Shown: positions 1-10,800 of the stretch, piece by piece | How positions within the stretch are numbered: position 1 is the first letter of the stretch | Layout of the letters: each line of letters opens with the position of its first letter | NCBI GenBank assembly: GCA_020740775.1 | Contig: JAHEWK010000015.1 | Coordinates: forward strand, 1,798,001 to 1,862,000 | Length of the DNA: 64,000 nt | Reading direction: 5' to 3' | DNA from: Ilyonectria destructans | Taxonomy: Eukaryota > Ascomycota > Sordariomycetes > Hypocreales > Nectriaceae | Notes under the pieces: generated by a model | Database searches by the model: none | Told to the model about the DNA's origin: nothing | The model's input: only the letters and a program-made list of their open reading frames with translations | Program-made: the position numbers and the translations under genes

Positions 1-29
1 CTGTAGACTAAACACAACAAAGGAGGATT

Positions 30-52
30 GGGGGGGGGTGGGGGGGGGGGGG
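30..52. repeat. poly-G homopolymer tract
   Basis: Nine G residues, one T and thirteen G residues in a row. This is a simple low-complexity tract with no coding context; its length is uncertain because homopolymers are error-prone. The rest of positions 1-617 holds only short frames on both strands, with no recognisable gene. Confidence 0.9.
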
Positions 53-617
53 TGAATATTAAGTGGAATAGATACACCTATAATGAGGTGAATAAGAAAG
101 TGGACAGTAAGAAATATCAGTCCTGCCAGGCAATATTTTAGAAAGAGTGGAGAGATTGGGCATTGGCGACTTATTAGATTATGTCTCAATAAAAAAATAT
201 GGATAGTTAACGGATTTAATGCGAGAGGCCATTTTGAGCTGCAGTATTCTCACTCATTGGGGGCTGCTGGCTGGAGACGAGGGCTCGACGTCTGTAAAAC
301 CAGCCACAAAACTGTTGCGGCCTATAGTGAAGTATAGGTACTGATGGACTGATTCCGACCATGGCGGCTTAATGAAAGCAGCAAGAAGCGAATTTAAAAC
401 TCCCGGGTTTCTCAATTCGAATATTGTCTGGTGGTCCAAACTGGCCTATATATGCTCCTACTTTGCCCTTGGTTCAGCCTTGCTCCTGTCCATGCTCAAA
501 TACTTCCCAATCGACTAGTTCTGAGACCATCACTCATCTTGCTACCTCACCCCTACAGCGTTGTTATGTCTCTCGTCGCCATTTTCTCTCTTGGATAACT
601 TTAAGTGATCGCCTTTG

Positions 618-692
618 ATGAGCTACTTCTCCAGCGGCATTGCCTTTTACATCGGCCTTGCGCTGCTCGCCTACTACTTCGCATTGATGTGA
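618..692 (+). CDS. possible 24-residue single-pass membrane micropeptide or last exon
   Basis: An ATG at 618 opens a 24-codon frame ending in TGA. Its codons are mostly C-ending at the third position (AGC, TAC, TTC, TCC, GGC, ATC), unlike the AT-rich flanks, and the peptide is a single hydrophobic helix with several Tyr and Phe. It could be a genuine micropeptide or the final exon of a gene whose upstream exons I cannot place; no clear acceptor was found just before it. The family is not recognised and the call rests only on codon bias and hydrophobicity. Confidence 0.25.
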   Translation: MSYFSSGIAFYIGLALLAYYFALM

Positions 693-861
693 TATGGAGT
701 GCTACCTCAAAAGAGAAAGAAGACACCAATTTCCTCCAATAGATGCCTCGCAACTTAAGACGTTGAATATAATAAATACATAGATAGCAATACACAAATG
801 CAAGATAATCTAGCCTCATGCCACCTGATTGCTTATCAACCACCTACAACGCCCAGTAGCC

Positions 862-3069
862 TTACACCACCTCGTTGTTCCGCTCATCTGCTTTGTCGTA
901 CGAATAATAGCAAGAAAATGCCGGTCCCAAGCTCCGCCGCGTTCCGACCTCTATGTGAGGCAACATGGTCAAGCCCTGGTCACAACAGTCCGTTGGGCTT
1001 CTGCTGCTGGCAGGACTCGGGGGCGTACATGGCTGCTCTCGCTCCATCTCCAGTAACCTCGACTGGACCATCCTTTCCAAGGCACGTTTCTCAAAGTTGG
1101 CCGCGTCATCAAACAAATCACTCTCCTCGTCGTCTTCTTCTCGGCCCCGTCGCCGATGCGACGCAAACCGCAACGGCGTCCGCACAGGCTTGATCTTGCG
1201 CACAAAGTCCCGCCTTCTCGAGTCATACCTCTCCGACCTGGCGCTCCACAAGTCCTTTGCCATCTCTCCAAGCTCATGGGCCCGGGCCGCTGCCAGTCCG
1301 GAAAGGCTCACGTCGACTCCGGCTTTCCACTTGCCCGGGACGTATTGGAAGTCAGCCCTAGGGATCATGGCCCTAATGTGGTTGCGAATCCTGGTGTCAA
1401 GAAGCTGCCCCGATCCAGGCAGCACATGGTCGACTAATCCCATGTCTCTCGCGCGGAAAGGGGATATAGGAACCATGTCTCGTAACAGGCGCGTCGCACC
1501 CCTGTCGCCGCATCTCCCGGCATAAGACAAGGAGTGATATTCAGACCCGTGCAGGCCGAGAGCTCGATATGCGGGATTGAGCACCGTCTCGGAGCCCGCA
1601 ATGACGGTGTCGCATGCCGCCGCCAGGGCCACGCCTCCCGCGGCACAGTTGCCTCGCAGCGCAGCAACAGTGGCGATGCTGCGCCGCGGAAAGTCGTCAA
1701 GTAGCATGTGCACCACGTCGTCGATGCGATTGATGTTGCGCCACGACTCCGCAGCAGAGTCAGGGCTCGACTCGATGACGTTGAGGGCGATGCCGTTGCT
1801 AAAGTAGGAGTCGCCGCCCATGAGCACGACGGCACTCAGACGCCTCTCGACGACATGTGTCGACACAACAAACTCGAGAGCCTCCATCAGTCGCGAGCAT
1901 TGCTCGGTGCTCATGGCGCCGTTGTAGAAGTCAAAGTAGACATAGGCGACGCGCCGAGCGTTGGGATACGACGCAAAGTCGACCCAGATCTCCTGGTGCG
2001 TCGAGTGCGCTGCCTTGGACCAGTCGACTGTCGGGCGTGGCGAGAGCATCCTCTCCAACGCGTCATACTGTACGAGGCCGAGCTCGCACAAGCCATATGC
2101 TGCAGGCACCTTGGGCCAGAGCATGGCATCGGCCTTGCGCTTCACTCGCCGAACGTGGGTGATCCAGATGCCCATGCCGTCACAGGTGGCGATGCAGACG
2201 GCACCGTCCCTGCACGCAATGATGCTGCCCGGTTCGTCCTCGACTCCTTTCAGCAGGTCTGGCCGCTCCTCGATTGTGCCGCCGTAGATGTACAGGCTCG
2301 GGCCGCCAAACAGTCGCGAGAGACAGCCCGGTTGCGAGTCGGCAGAGCGAACCCTCCGTGAGATGTCACCGGCCGTGTCAGAGTGTACATCAAAGTCGCG
2401 GTGGGCGGCTTTGAGAAGAGGCCGACGATGGGTTGCGCCGCCGAGGAAGGGGAGCCGCTTTGTCACCGACGAGAGACGATACGCCGTGTCTGGTACAAGA
2501 CGGGACAAGGTGTAGGTGGTGCAATGGTATGTATGTCGATGAGCTGCCGTCGCGATGCGGACAAGAGCCGCTAGAGTGGCGGTGATGGCGGCCCTGGTGA
2601 TGGGTCCACGATAGAGCGTCGACTTGGTGACGCCCGGCGCGTCAATGTCGATTTCAAACTGCTCGAATGCCCAGATTGGGCCGGCATCCAGCTCTGCAAC
2701 GGCTTGCAATACCGTGACACCCCAATGGGAGCGGCCTGCTTGGCTCCAAGTGCGTGTCTGGAGAAGCAGGCTGGACTCTGGGACCTCCCCATCGTCGCCC
2801 ATGAGGACCCAGTCGATGGCACTGGGACCGGCATCCCCGGGAGGCCCAGGATGGACAATCAGGGTGAGGTAGGCTGTGTGTATCTCCGGGGGAATGCGGG
2901 ATGTCAGAAAGGGACAGATGATGAGGTCCGGCTGGGCGAGGGCGGCGGCCTCAATCATGGCCTTGTCTGAGAGGGCATATTCAATAGTGACTGAATGCGT
3001 CTGACACAGAGCAAGGAACAGCCGCTGAGAGAGCGAGTTGTGTGCTGTGCACAGAAAGAGGATCTTCAT
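862..3069 (-). CDS. HypX/HoxX-like formyltransferase-enoyl-CoA hydratase fusion
   Basis: A 735-residue intronless protein read from the ATG at 3069. The frame stays open back to 3195, but the family's usual start (MKILFLCTAHNSLSQR) lies at 3069. Residues 1-170 resemble a formyl-tetrahydrofolate transferase domain: the HPG motif is at 73-75 followed by GDAGPS, and the catalytic-type Asp is in ELDAG at 128. Residues 200-320 match a formyltransferase C-terminal region. Residues 375-560 are a crotonase domain with FDFYNGAMSTEQC, an SNGI oxyanion-hole segment near 424, and GSEY at 508-511. Bacterial HypX uses this two-domain layout to turn the formyl group of formyl-THF into CO, via formyl-CoA, for the [NiFe]-hydrogenase active site. 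The tail after 620 is charged and low-complexity. Substrate and role in a fungus are unknown. The gene stands divergent to the MHYT gene. Confidence 0.85.
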   Translation of the reverse strand: MKILFLCTAHNSLSQRLFLALCQTHSVTIEYALSDKAMIEAAALAQPDLIICPFLTSRIPPEIHTAYLTLIVHPGPPGDAGPSAIDWVLMGDDGEVPESSLLLQTRTWSQAGRSHWGVTVLQAVAELDAGPIWAFEQFEIDIDAPGVTKSTLYRGPITRAAITATLAALVRIATAAHRHTYHCTTYTLSRLVPDTAYRLSSVTKRLPFLGGATHRRPLLKAAHRDFDVHSDTAGDISRRVRSADSQPGCLSRLFGGPSLYIYGGTIEERPDLLKGVEDEPGSIIACRDGAVCIATCDGMGIWITHVRRVKRKADAMLWPKVPAAYGLCELGLVQYDALERMLSPRPTVDWSKAAHSTHQEIWVDFASYPNARRVAYVYFDFYNGAMSTEQCSRLMEALEFVVSTHVVERRLSAVVLMGGDSYFSNGIALNVIESSPDSAAESWRNINRIDDVVHMLLDDFPRRSIATVAALRGNCAAGGVALAAACDTVIAGSETVLNPAYRALGLHGSEYHSLSYAGRCGDRGATRLLRDMVPISPFRARDMGLVDHVLPGSGQLLDTRIRNHIRAMIPRADFQYVPGKWKAGVDVSLSGLAAARAHELGEMAKDLWSARSERYDSRRRDFVRKIKPVRTPLRFASHRRRGREEDDEESDLFDDAANFEKRALERMVQSRLLEMEREQPCTPPSPASSRSPTDCCDQGLTMLPHIEVGTRRSLGPAFSCYYSYDKADERNNEVV

Positions 3070-4070
3070 GGTGGTGGAATCTGAGAAGGAAGCGTCATGG
3101 GCCGCCGTCTTGGCCGCCTTCGCGGGGTGTGCGTGAAGCTCGCCGTGATATAGGTGAGATACCGTGGAGCAGAGGTCGGTCCGGCAACTGGACACGGACT
3201 GGGTACCTGGATTGACACATGCTCATTTGGTCTTGGGCATTGCAATCCAATTGCTTTGGCGGTCGGCCATTCAGCCATTGACAAGTTGGCGTGCGTTTTG
3301 ATATCTAGTCGAGGTCAAAGCGGTCAAATCTCTTAATCATTGGGACAATGCCGACGCCACTGTGGACATTGTCAGTGCAGCTTCGGCCCTAACGGATTTT
3401 TTCCTTTTTCATTTGGCGCAACAGGGGAAATCTCCAACGCGCTACGCAAAGGTGTGTGTTGCGCCAGGTGCAAAAGGGAACGCTCCACAATGCAGAGCTG
3501 ATAATGTACTGTAACAGTGTGCAACGCCCGAGGCTTGAAAGGAGGGCTGTTCAGCTGCCGCCGCCACGCAGTCAGCCAACCAACTACCAGCAGTCAGCGT
3601 CATACGGCATCATCCTGGCATCACTCGGCAATCGATAGTTGCAACTTACGTGCTTTGCAACATCCGTGCCCCTGAACATAGCGTGACGCTGATCACAGCT
3701 GCCAATTCGGGTGGCGGCAAGCCTCAACTACGGAGTCTCAGCCCTAGACGCCTGATAAGCGAGTAGAGTCCGGTAGGCCATTGAGTCTAGTGCAATGATA
3801 AACACGCGTTCGCCAATCGCGGTCAAGGTGTCAGGAGTGCCATGGCGATGCCGCCTCAAACTATATCACCCTCGCGTCAAGATGCAGCATCACCAAGGCG
3901 TCACACATGCAACATCATTGGACAGCGTAGCTCCGGAGAACGAGTGAAACACAACTCAATCTCCCCATTTTCTAGATTCTACGTAACCGGGCCCCACTCG
4001 TGCAATGACAATCGCAACGCATGACAGGTATGCTCGAGCTAGTAGGAAACCTCTGCTGTTAATTGACCTG
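3070..4070. other. divergent intergenic region between the HypX-like and MHYT genes
   Basis: About 1 kb with only short frames and no homology that I recognise. It must hold the promoters of both divergent genes. I see no convincing TATA element next to either start. Confidence 0.6.
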
Positions 4071-4210
4071 CGTCTACGGCCCGTAGGGCTGCGATAGCAA
4101 GGCCTCAACAAAAGCAACAACCCACATTAGTGAGCGCCCGCGTCTACGGCCTGTAGGGCTGCGATGGCAAGGCCTCAATAGAAGCAACAACCCACATTAA
4201 GGAGCGCCCG
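4071..4210. repeat. 70-bp direct tandem duplication
   Basis: Two adjacent 70-bp copies, 4071-4140 and 4141-4210, both starting CGTCTACGGC and ending GAGCGCCCG. They differ at about six positions, so the duplication is not brand new. The second copy ends 87 bp before the MHYT start codon, so the repeat lies in the likely promoter or 5' leader. Confidence 0.95.
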
Positions 4211-4297
4211 CATACCCCAAGCCGTTTTGTCCAGAAAAGCGCCGTCTTCTCTTCACAGACGGTTCATTCGTCCAACGCTGCCGCCAAGTTGTTCAGC

Positions 4298-6996
4298 ATG
4301 TCTGCAGCAAATCTACTCGACAAATACCAAGATCACCCTGTACCTCAGAGCTACAATGCCGGCTTCGTCGCTCTTAGCTGCGGCGTCAGCCTCATCGGTG
4401 CTGCCTCGACTCTCGAGTTGATCAGTCGCCGGACAGGGTCAAAAGGGCTCTTCAACCAGTATGCCCGTCGCCCGACATAACCAGTATGCCCGCGGGAACA
4501 TGCAGCTGACCCAAACAGAGTGCTCCTTGTGAGCTCATCCATCACTATGGGCGGCATCTCCATTTGGTGCATGGTGCGTGGCCAAGACACCTCCGAGGCG
4601 TTGTCTGATATCCGCTTACATCTCCCAGCACTTCATCGGCAACACGGCTATCAGCATGGCCAACGGAGAGCCAGAGTTGCAAATACAGTACTCGAGCGGT
4701 TTTACCGCGGTCTCCTTCTTCGTCCCGATCGTTGTGCTCCTTGCTGCCTTTGTCGCCGTTGGTACGAACAACGCTGTGTCCTGGCGGAGAGTCGCAGCCG
4801 GCGGTATCCTCTGCGGAGTTGCCATCTGCGGAATGCACTATCTTGGAAATGCTTCGATTAGCAATTACGTATGTATCTATCAACCGGCATATATCATCAG
4901 CGCTGCAATTATCTCCATTATTGCGAGTACTATAGCTTTGGCCATCTTCTTTATATTCCGGGCCATGTGGGTAACCTCGTGGCGGAAACGTACTATTTCT
5001 GCTGTTGTGCTTGCGGGCGCTGTTTCTGGGATGCACTGGTGTGCAGCTGTTGGAACTCGATATCGACTCATCCATATCAAGTCCAAGGACAACAAGCTGT
5101 CACGGAGTGCAACCGTTATTGTTGTCATCTGTCTGGTGCGTTTATTATCAGTGTTTATAGCGGCAAATTACTAATCTCGACAGTCTCTCGGTGCTAGTGC
5201 TATCATGGCCGGATTGGCGATTCTCCGGGCCAACAACATGCGGAAGTCCGCCCTTCGTGCGCAGCAGATTACCCTAGCTGCTGCTGTATTTGATAAAGAC
5301 GGGAGGATACTCGTTGATCCCGATGGACTGATCCCTAGTACAGTCATGGCAGACTCGTTCTTGGAGAAGGTATGCACCAGTGGCGCTTGTTGTTAGATCA
5401 CTCTGACTTCATTAGAATACAAAAGAAGGCTTCACCACGGCCCATCCATTATTCCATTGGATGTTCCAGGCCTCGAGAAACTGGAGCGGTATATCCAGAC
5501 TGATTGACGGCATGAGCCATCATTTGACTCACCTACCAGACTCGGGTTATCACGGGAAAGGAAGACACGGCATCCAGCTGATAAACGAGCATGGCGAGAT
5601 AATCGAAGGCTACGATGTTGTATTTCGCGAGTTGTTTTGTCTAGCAGCTGCTGCGCTGGGCCATCGACTGCACGAGGATCTTGCCTCTGTCGGACTTCTC
5701 TGGGATGAGATCCTCCCAACAGGATCGGGGCCCAAACGAGCCCACGAGCGAACCGATGCAGAAAGTGGCCTCGACTGGCAGCAGGGATACGCCCGTGGAT
5801 CGCTCATCGTCCTCGTCCGCCGTGTCAGCTCTGATAGCGAGGCACAGCGGCTGATTTCCTCTGGTCACTGTTTTGCCGAATTGCGACAAGTCTGTGACAT
5901 CATCAGATGCAGCATGCAGATCCAATCCGCCGACTTCGAGGCGAAGCTGCGAGACATGGCTTCCTATGCGACGGAACAAGATCGAGTCCCGCCTGGTGTA
6001 CACTTGGGTTTCTTTGCCATCAGACCGCGAGTCAAGCTTGGATTCGAGGTGCTCGTCAGAAAAGGGTCAAGACACGTCCTCCCGTCCACGGCACTTCCCA
6101 TAAAGAGATTCGAGCCATGGCAAGCGGAATTCCTGAAGAATTTCCACGACCTGACGGTGACGAAGCTTCTTCAAAGTCTAGGGGATAGTGCTTCGAGCCG
6201 ATCCCCTCTCGAAACCGAGTTCGCCATACAGCTTAGTGATGCGATTGAATCTCTGCGCGACTTTGTTCGAGAGCCCTTCTTCGAAGATGCTACCTTTTCG
6301 CCGACCATTGTGCGTCTGCATAGTCGCGAAGCGGAGACATTCATGATCGCATTGCGACTGGTAGTCCCTATTCATTCAGTGCCGTCTGGCCCCAACTGCG
6401 AATTAGCAACTCTGGGCTTTTTCAGGATGCGTCAGGTAGCCGAACGATTCCAGCAGGGGTTCATGGAAGACGTGCACCGGGAGTTTTGGCCTATTATAAA
6501 GGCAACTGGAACTCATACCGATGGGTCTCAAGACAAAAAATCGGGCCTCTTGCCCAAGTTACGGCGTTTTGGAAGTGCAGAGACATCGACGTATTCCGAC
6601 TCTGTCCAGACAAGCTCAACAATCAACTTGCGTTCATCTGATGGAGGAAAGCGCTCGCAGTCAATCGGTACAATCGATGAAACTGAGTCCAATGCCTCTC
6701 GAGAAAAGATCCAGCAGTCGCCACCATCATATGGTGGTATCATGGTGTCCCAAGAGATCACGATCAACGTTGAAGGCGGACACTCAGACGCGGATGCGTG
6801 TCATGAGCCGCCAGAAGTCCAGAGCGCTGGAATCACCAACACAGCATCGACAGCGCCAGTGATACAGCTGAGACCCATGGATCATATAGGGACCAACGTT
6901 CAAGCCGGGTCCTGGGACGAGACGGATAATCATAAGACGGGCGCTATAGTGTCATTTGTGGATATCCTTTTGGCGGAATGTATGAAAGGTCGTTGA
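4298..6996 (+). CDS. MHYT-domain integral membrane sensor protein
   Basis: Five exons are inferred: 4298-4458, 4519-4573, 4629-5135, 5184-5369 and 5416-6996, giving 829 residues. All four introns are GT-AG and 46-60 nt long, and the phases match. The N-terminal 250 residues carry about seven membrane segments and three MHYT-type motifs: MHFIGN (start 72), MHYLGN (141) and MHWCA (207). In the bacterial MHYT family these residues are proposed to bind a metal, probably copper, and to sense a small ligand such as O2, CO or NO; that role is unproven in fungi. The 550-residue C-terminal part is soluble, acidic and Ser/Thr-rich near its end, with no GGDEF or EAL output domain. The start has no in-frame ATG upstream. 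It neighbours a putative CO-forming HypX-like gene, and any link between them is speculative. Confidence 0.85.
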
Positions 6997-7019
6997 GTAA
7001 TAGCACTCTCTTGAATTGA

Positions 7020-7677
7020 TTAAATGTTGAATGGTTCGATATGGGCTTCGATCCAAAGGAAACATGGAAGTCTGGTAGTTTTTTTTGCCACATCTCCGTC
7101 CCGATCACACAAGAGAACAATAATTTCTCCTAGTCGAGATTCCCGGCTAAGGTCAGACATCTGGGGGCAATGGCAAATAAGTGAATATCGGAGTGCATTG
7201 GACATACCCCGAGACCCTTTTAGCGTAGAAAGCACCCCGGTGCGATTGGTTGCTGTAGCAAAAAGAGGACACAGTGTCTGGTTTTTGAGAGCCCAGGTTG
7301 CCAGTGCGTCGAGAGTTTTGGCATCAAGTGCCGCGATACAAAAATGAGCCGCCACGGCGTCGCCGCAAACAATTCTAGTCGTGAGACGGCTATCATCGTG
7401 CCAAAATTGAGCTAATATGGCAAATGATCGACTGAGGACTTTTGGAGAGTCCGTCCCAATCATTTGTTCTCGAGTTTCCAGCGTCCTGGTGGAATCCAAC
7501 GATGTCTGGGGGAAATCGAATCTTTGCCCGGAGCAGCTGTGCCTCCCAGGAGGCTACAAAACCTGACCAACTGTAAGAACGGACAAGCAAAGTTTGGAGG
7601 ACAAAATGCATGAGCAATATTTCTTCCCAGGTGTCATGAGGTGTGGGCCAGACCTCCAATTTCTCGGACGTAGGCAC
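7020..7677 (-). pseudogene. unrecognised gene remnant with a frameshift
   Basis: Two overlapping minus-strand frames (7677-7393 and 7499-7020) read as one protein if a single-base shift near 7497 is assumed. The upstream part is rich in Trp and Leu (WPTPHDTWEEI), and the downstream part has an Ala-rich segment and ends in a stop at 7020. The composition looks protein-coding, but I recognise no domain. It may be the 3' end of a degraded gene or a gene with an intron I could not place. It is convergent with the MHYT gene, whose stop is 23 bp away. Confidence 0.3.
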
Positions 7678-7745
7678 ATTTACGGTATATCCTAACTGTA
7701 GTCGCAGATGGCTTGTATGAAAGCTAGAGTCTAGGTTATGTCTGA

Positions 7746-8404
7746 TTAACTGTAATAACTGTCTAGGGGAGAAAGTAAATTATAATTTATCGGCAAATAC
7801 ACCAACTTAGAGACATTGCCATAGGGGATATGCTTGCATACAAGGAGCACGCGTTTGAACAAATCGGCGAGCAAGATGTCACGATAACCGTTACGAGGCG
7901 CCTGGGCAAACTGGGGTACCCCTCCATGTTCTCCCAATTGGGGCTGACTAATACATACTCGAGATTGAAAAGGAACCCGATGATCCGTGCCAGAACGAAG
8001 TGGGAACAAATTAGGACCTCAGTCGTAGCGAACTTGCCGTATTGCCACAGCTGCACTGCCATCTGGGCCTTGGTGCATGTCGAGATGTCCATGAGCCATG
8101 TCATGTGCATCAGTCTTCTCTTCACATTCCAATGTCTCATGTGTTTCCTTGACCAGCTAGACCAGCCAGCACCTGCCCCGCAAATATAGCAGCTCCAGTG
8201 CGAACCATCAGCCCCTCTATGTCTCGTGTCTATAAAATCCATGGAGACCAAACGGATATCCAGAGGTAGGATACGAGTTGCCTTGGTACTCAAGGGCCGA
8301 CCCAAACAAAGGAAACATACAGGATGGGCGGTTACGTACAGCATGTCGTACCGCCAAAGTGCCGGGGATGGCAGCGCCGGCACACGTTGGCTGACTCTCC
8401 CCAC
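7746..8404 (-). other. weakly coding stretch, no firm gene
   Basis: A 205-codon minus-strand frame (8404-7787) contains hydrophobic stretches and a segment (MDISTCTKAQ, then VLARIIGFLF) that loosely recalls the core of TLC-domain membrane proteins. Overlapping frames on both strands are similar in length, and the similarity is too weak to name a gene. It may be the remains of a membrane protein gene. Confidence 0.2.
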
Positions 8405-8432
8405 CGAGACCCAACCAACAACCTGGATTTCT

Positions 8433-9153
8433 TCACGAATACTGAGTGTAGTGTTGTTCGGTGTCCCGGCCGGCCGGCTGGGGGAGGGAAGGGACGGGAC
8501 GGAGCGGGTAATTGTCGTCGAATGCGTCTGTTAAGTGGGCAAACTTGCGGTTGTCGTCAGGCTCTTCCCGGGGGCCGCGGAGCTCAATGGCGGACAGGGT
8601 GGCGGCGTAGGCGGACATGACGCTGGATAGTTGTTCGGGTCAGCACCGTTGGGGCGTCTCTCCGGGGGTAGTAGCTTACCAGATGAAGACGGCCAGACCG
8701 ATGATGGCCCATCCCATGATGCAGGTCGCCCCGAGGTCCTTGTCCAGGGGGCACATGGCCGAGGTGGACATGTGGGAGAAGTAGACGACGCCCCCCCAGA
8801 AGACGATCTCGAGCGTGTTGAGGATGAGGCAGGCCTTGCGACTGTAGAAGCGCTTCATCCTGCGGTTGTGCTCCGTCAGAAGCTGGTAGCCGATAATGAG
8901 CGTGGACTTGCCTCCCTACCAGGCGTGGCCGACGTGGATTAGTATTCCGTGCCAACAGCGGCGGCCATCGAATGCCCGCTCTTCGGGGTTTGGAGACTCT
9001 TTCACTCACCATGCCGAGAGCAATGGTGTCGGCTCTAGTCATGGGCATATCCGCGCGTATCATACGTCCCACGGTCAACCCTACGGCTCCCATAATCAGC
9101 AGCATCTCGAAGATGTGCGCCTTGGTCTTGTGCTCGGGGTCAAAAAGACCCAT
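8433..9153 (-). CDS. small multi-pass membrane protein
   Basis: Three exons are inferred on the minus strand: 9153-9010, 8915-8680 and 8622-8433, giving 189 residues. Both introns are GT-AG (94 and 57 nt) and the phases join cleanly (phase 0, then phase 2). The N-terminus is MGLFDPEHKTKAH. Hydrophobic segments lie at about residues 13-33, 50-62, 80-100 and 110-140, consistent with three or four membrane passes. The last 45 residues are polar and acidic, probably cytosolic. It resembles the uncharacterised four-helix integral membrane proteins common in moulds (MARVEL-like in layout), but I cannot assign a family with certainty. No neighbouring gene points to a function. Confidence 0.7.
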
Positions 9154-10126
9154 TGTGTCGATGTTGGCGGTATCGTAACCTTGGAAAAGTCGTAGGTGAA
9201 AGTTGGTAGGGACAGACTACGGGCTGAAGTTGGCAAGGCCCGCCGGGAAAGGTATGTGAGGAAGTATTATGAAGTATAGCAGAAAAGTAATCAGAATGCT
9301 GTTTTTGAAATCAACACTAATGAGACGGGACGGTTCAGCGATCTTGATATATGTACTGCTCCGAGGACAATGAACTAGGGCCGCCTTGTGCATCATCCAT
9401 GCGCTCCGTGTTGTTATCCCTGGTGGCTTACCGCTTGCCGTTGGGCGCCTCTGCTGTCTCCTTGTTCGAAGATGCTTGGCTCCTTCGTGTCGACATTGAC
9501 CGTTCCGCTAAAGTGGGGAGCTGCTAGGATGCTTATTTAGATTAACCATAACCCACTGCCCTAAGCGCGTATCTACACGCCAAGATACCAGGGACGAGCG
9601 TGGGTACTACGCAGATGCCAAGTTGACGGGACCAAGCCGCAGGTCTGCGAAATGTTTGAGCAAATGAAAGACGGTGGCATCTGCAAAGGCTTTTTTTCTA
9701 CAGGGCCGACCAGGAGGAATAGAGCAAGTCCTGCCCAGCCACGCACCCCTGACCTGGGGGACGTGCAATTGTGTAAACCGGCACGGAAGAGTTGGTGGTC
9801 AGCCGAAAAGGGGGGCATCTTGTACAAGTTGAACTCCGCGTATAGATACGGCGGACCAGGATGAGACCGCGGAACCATGAAAGCCAAACGTAATTCGGCC
9901 CCGGCCCTGGCTCACTACCCACTAGCCAGAAATAGGTCACATTAAATTTTGATGTAATCTGATCGTCTGCCAATGGCATCGGGTTGCGAGACCGATCTAA
10001 TCCCTTGCCAAACGTATCAATCAGCCTTGCTGCGCCCCCTCAAAGATCCACAAACGAGCTGGTCTAATCGGCCTAACCCCGGCGTGTGGGCACACATAGC
10101 CAATTTGGCTTAGATAGTCGCTGCCA
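9154..10126. other. intergenic, no gene seen
   Basis: Short frames on both strands (the longest about 104 codons at 9887-9573, minus) show no recognisable domain or consistent codon bias. Nothing here can be supported as a gene. Confidence 0.5.
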
Positions 10127-10800
10127 TTGAAGATGTCAGTCAATATGAGAGTGGCGCGGCAAGACAAAGCGGACCAAGAAGATATTGACGAATCTGTCGT
10201 TGGCTTGACAGCCAGGTTGAAGGCGTGGGTGGAAGACCTTCCAACAAATCTTCAGTATAGTGAAACGAACCTTTGCTTCATCGCGAAAGGGGCGTCAGCG
10301 GTGCCTTTGCCTCCCTCCACATGGGCTTCTTCTCCTATTCCACCCTCCTCTACTACCTGCACCTAGACGGACAGCGACCTACACCCGCCATGACGCCGAA
10401 CTTCGCCGACCAGTGCAAGACACTGGCCCTATCGCAGAGCAATCTTCTCAGGAGATTTCGTGCCCCTGGCAACTGTGAGCTCTTATTCTCAGGAGTGGGT
10501 CGTACTGCTGTTGTTTCATCGTTAGTTTTGCTGCATACATACCTTCGAGGTGGTGAGATTTTGGTCGCCATGGCAAAGGACGGCCTCGACTCCAATTTTC
10601 GAGTTCTTACAGAGCTGAGGCAGTATTGGCCCTCGATCGAAATGGTAGTCAGGCGTCTCGATATTTTCCAAGATGCATGTACGGAGGCCGCGGCGACTCA
10701 GGGTTACAAGTTTAGGAGCTGGGTAGTAAAGCCTTTGTTGGAAATCCACCGCCCATCAAAGTGGGATGTGTATTACGTGTCGACACTTATGGTGTCGTAG
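10127..10800 (+). pseudogene. C-terminal fragment of a Zn2Cys6-type transcription regulator
   Basis: The frame from 10127 (VVGLTARLKAWVEDLPTNLQYS) and the frame that continues from about 10290 (SGAFASLHMGFFSYSTLLYYLHLDG, then VVSSLVLLHTYL and RQYWPSIEMVVRRL) together match the end of the middle homology domain of fungal Zn2Cys6 regulators. The frames join if one G is restored to the G4 run near 10290, so a single-base deletion is likely. The N-terminal DNA-binding zinc cluster and most of the middle domain are missing upstream. The gene is therefore a truncated, frameshifted remnant and cannot encode a normal regulator. A 57-bp piece of it recurs at 16648-16704. Confidence 0.65.
10506..10562 (+). 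repeat. 57-bp segment shared with the tyrosinase remnant (source copy)
   Basis: This stretch matches 16648-16704 at 51 of 57 positions without gaps, including an uninterrupted identical run over the last 22 bases. It encodes a family-conserved part of the regulator fragment (VSSLVLLHTYLRGGEIL), so this locus is probably the original. Confidence 0.85.

Noticed and set aside
965..2361. Plus-strand frames of 100-217 codons
   Set aside because: They lie opposite the HypX-like gene, have no domain and mirror its high-GC codons.
4545..5075. Minus-strand frame of 176 codons
   Set aside because: It is antisense to the MHYT exons; the sense strand has clear membrane segments and MHYT motifs.
8631..8942. 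Plus-strand frame of 103 codons
   Set aside because: Shadow of the spliced membrane-protein gene on the other strand.
9573..9887. Minus-strand frame of 104 codons
   Set aside because: No domain, atypical composition and competing frames on both strands.
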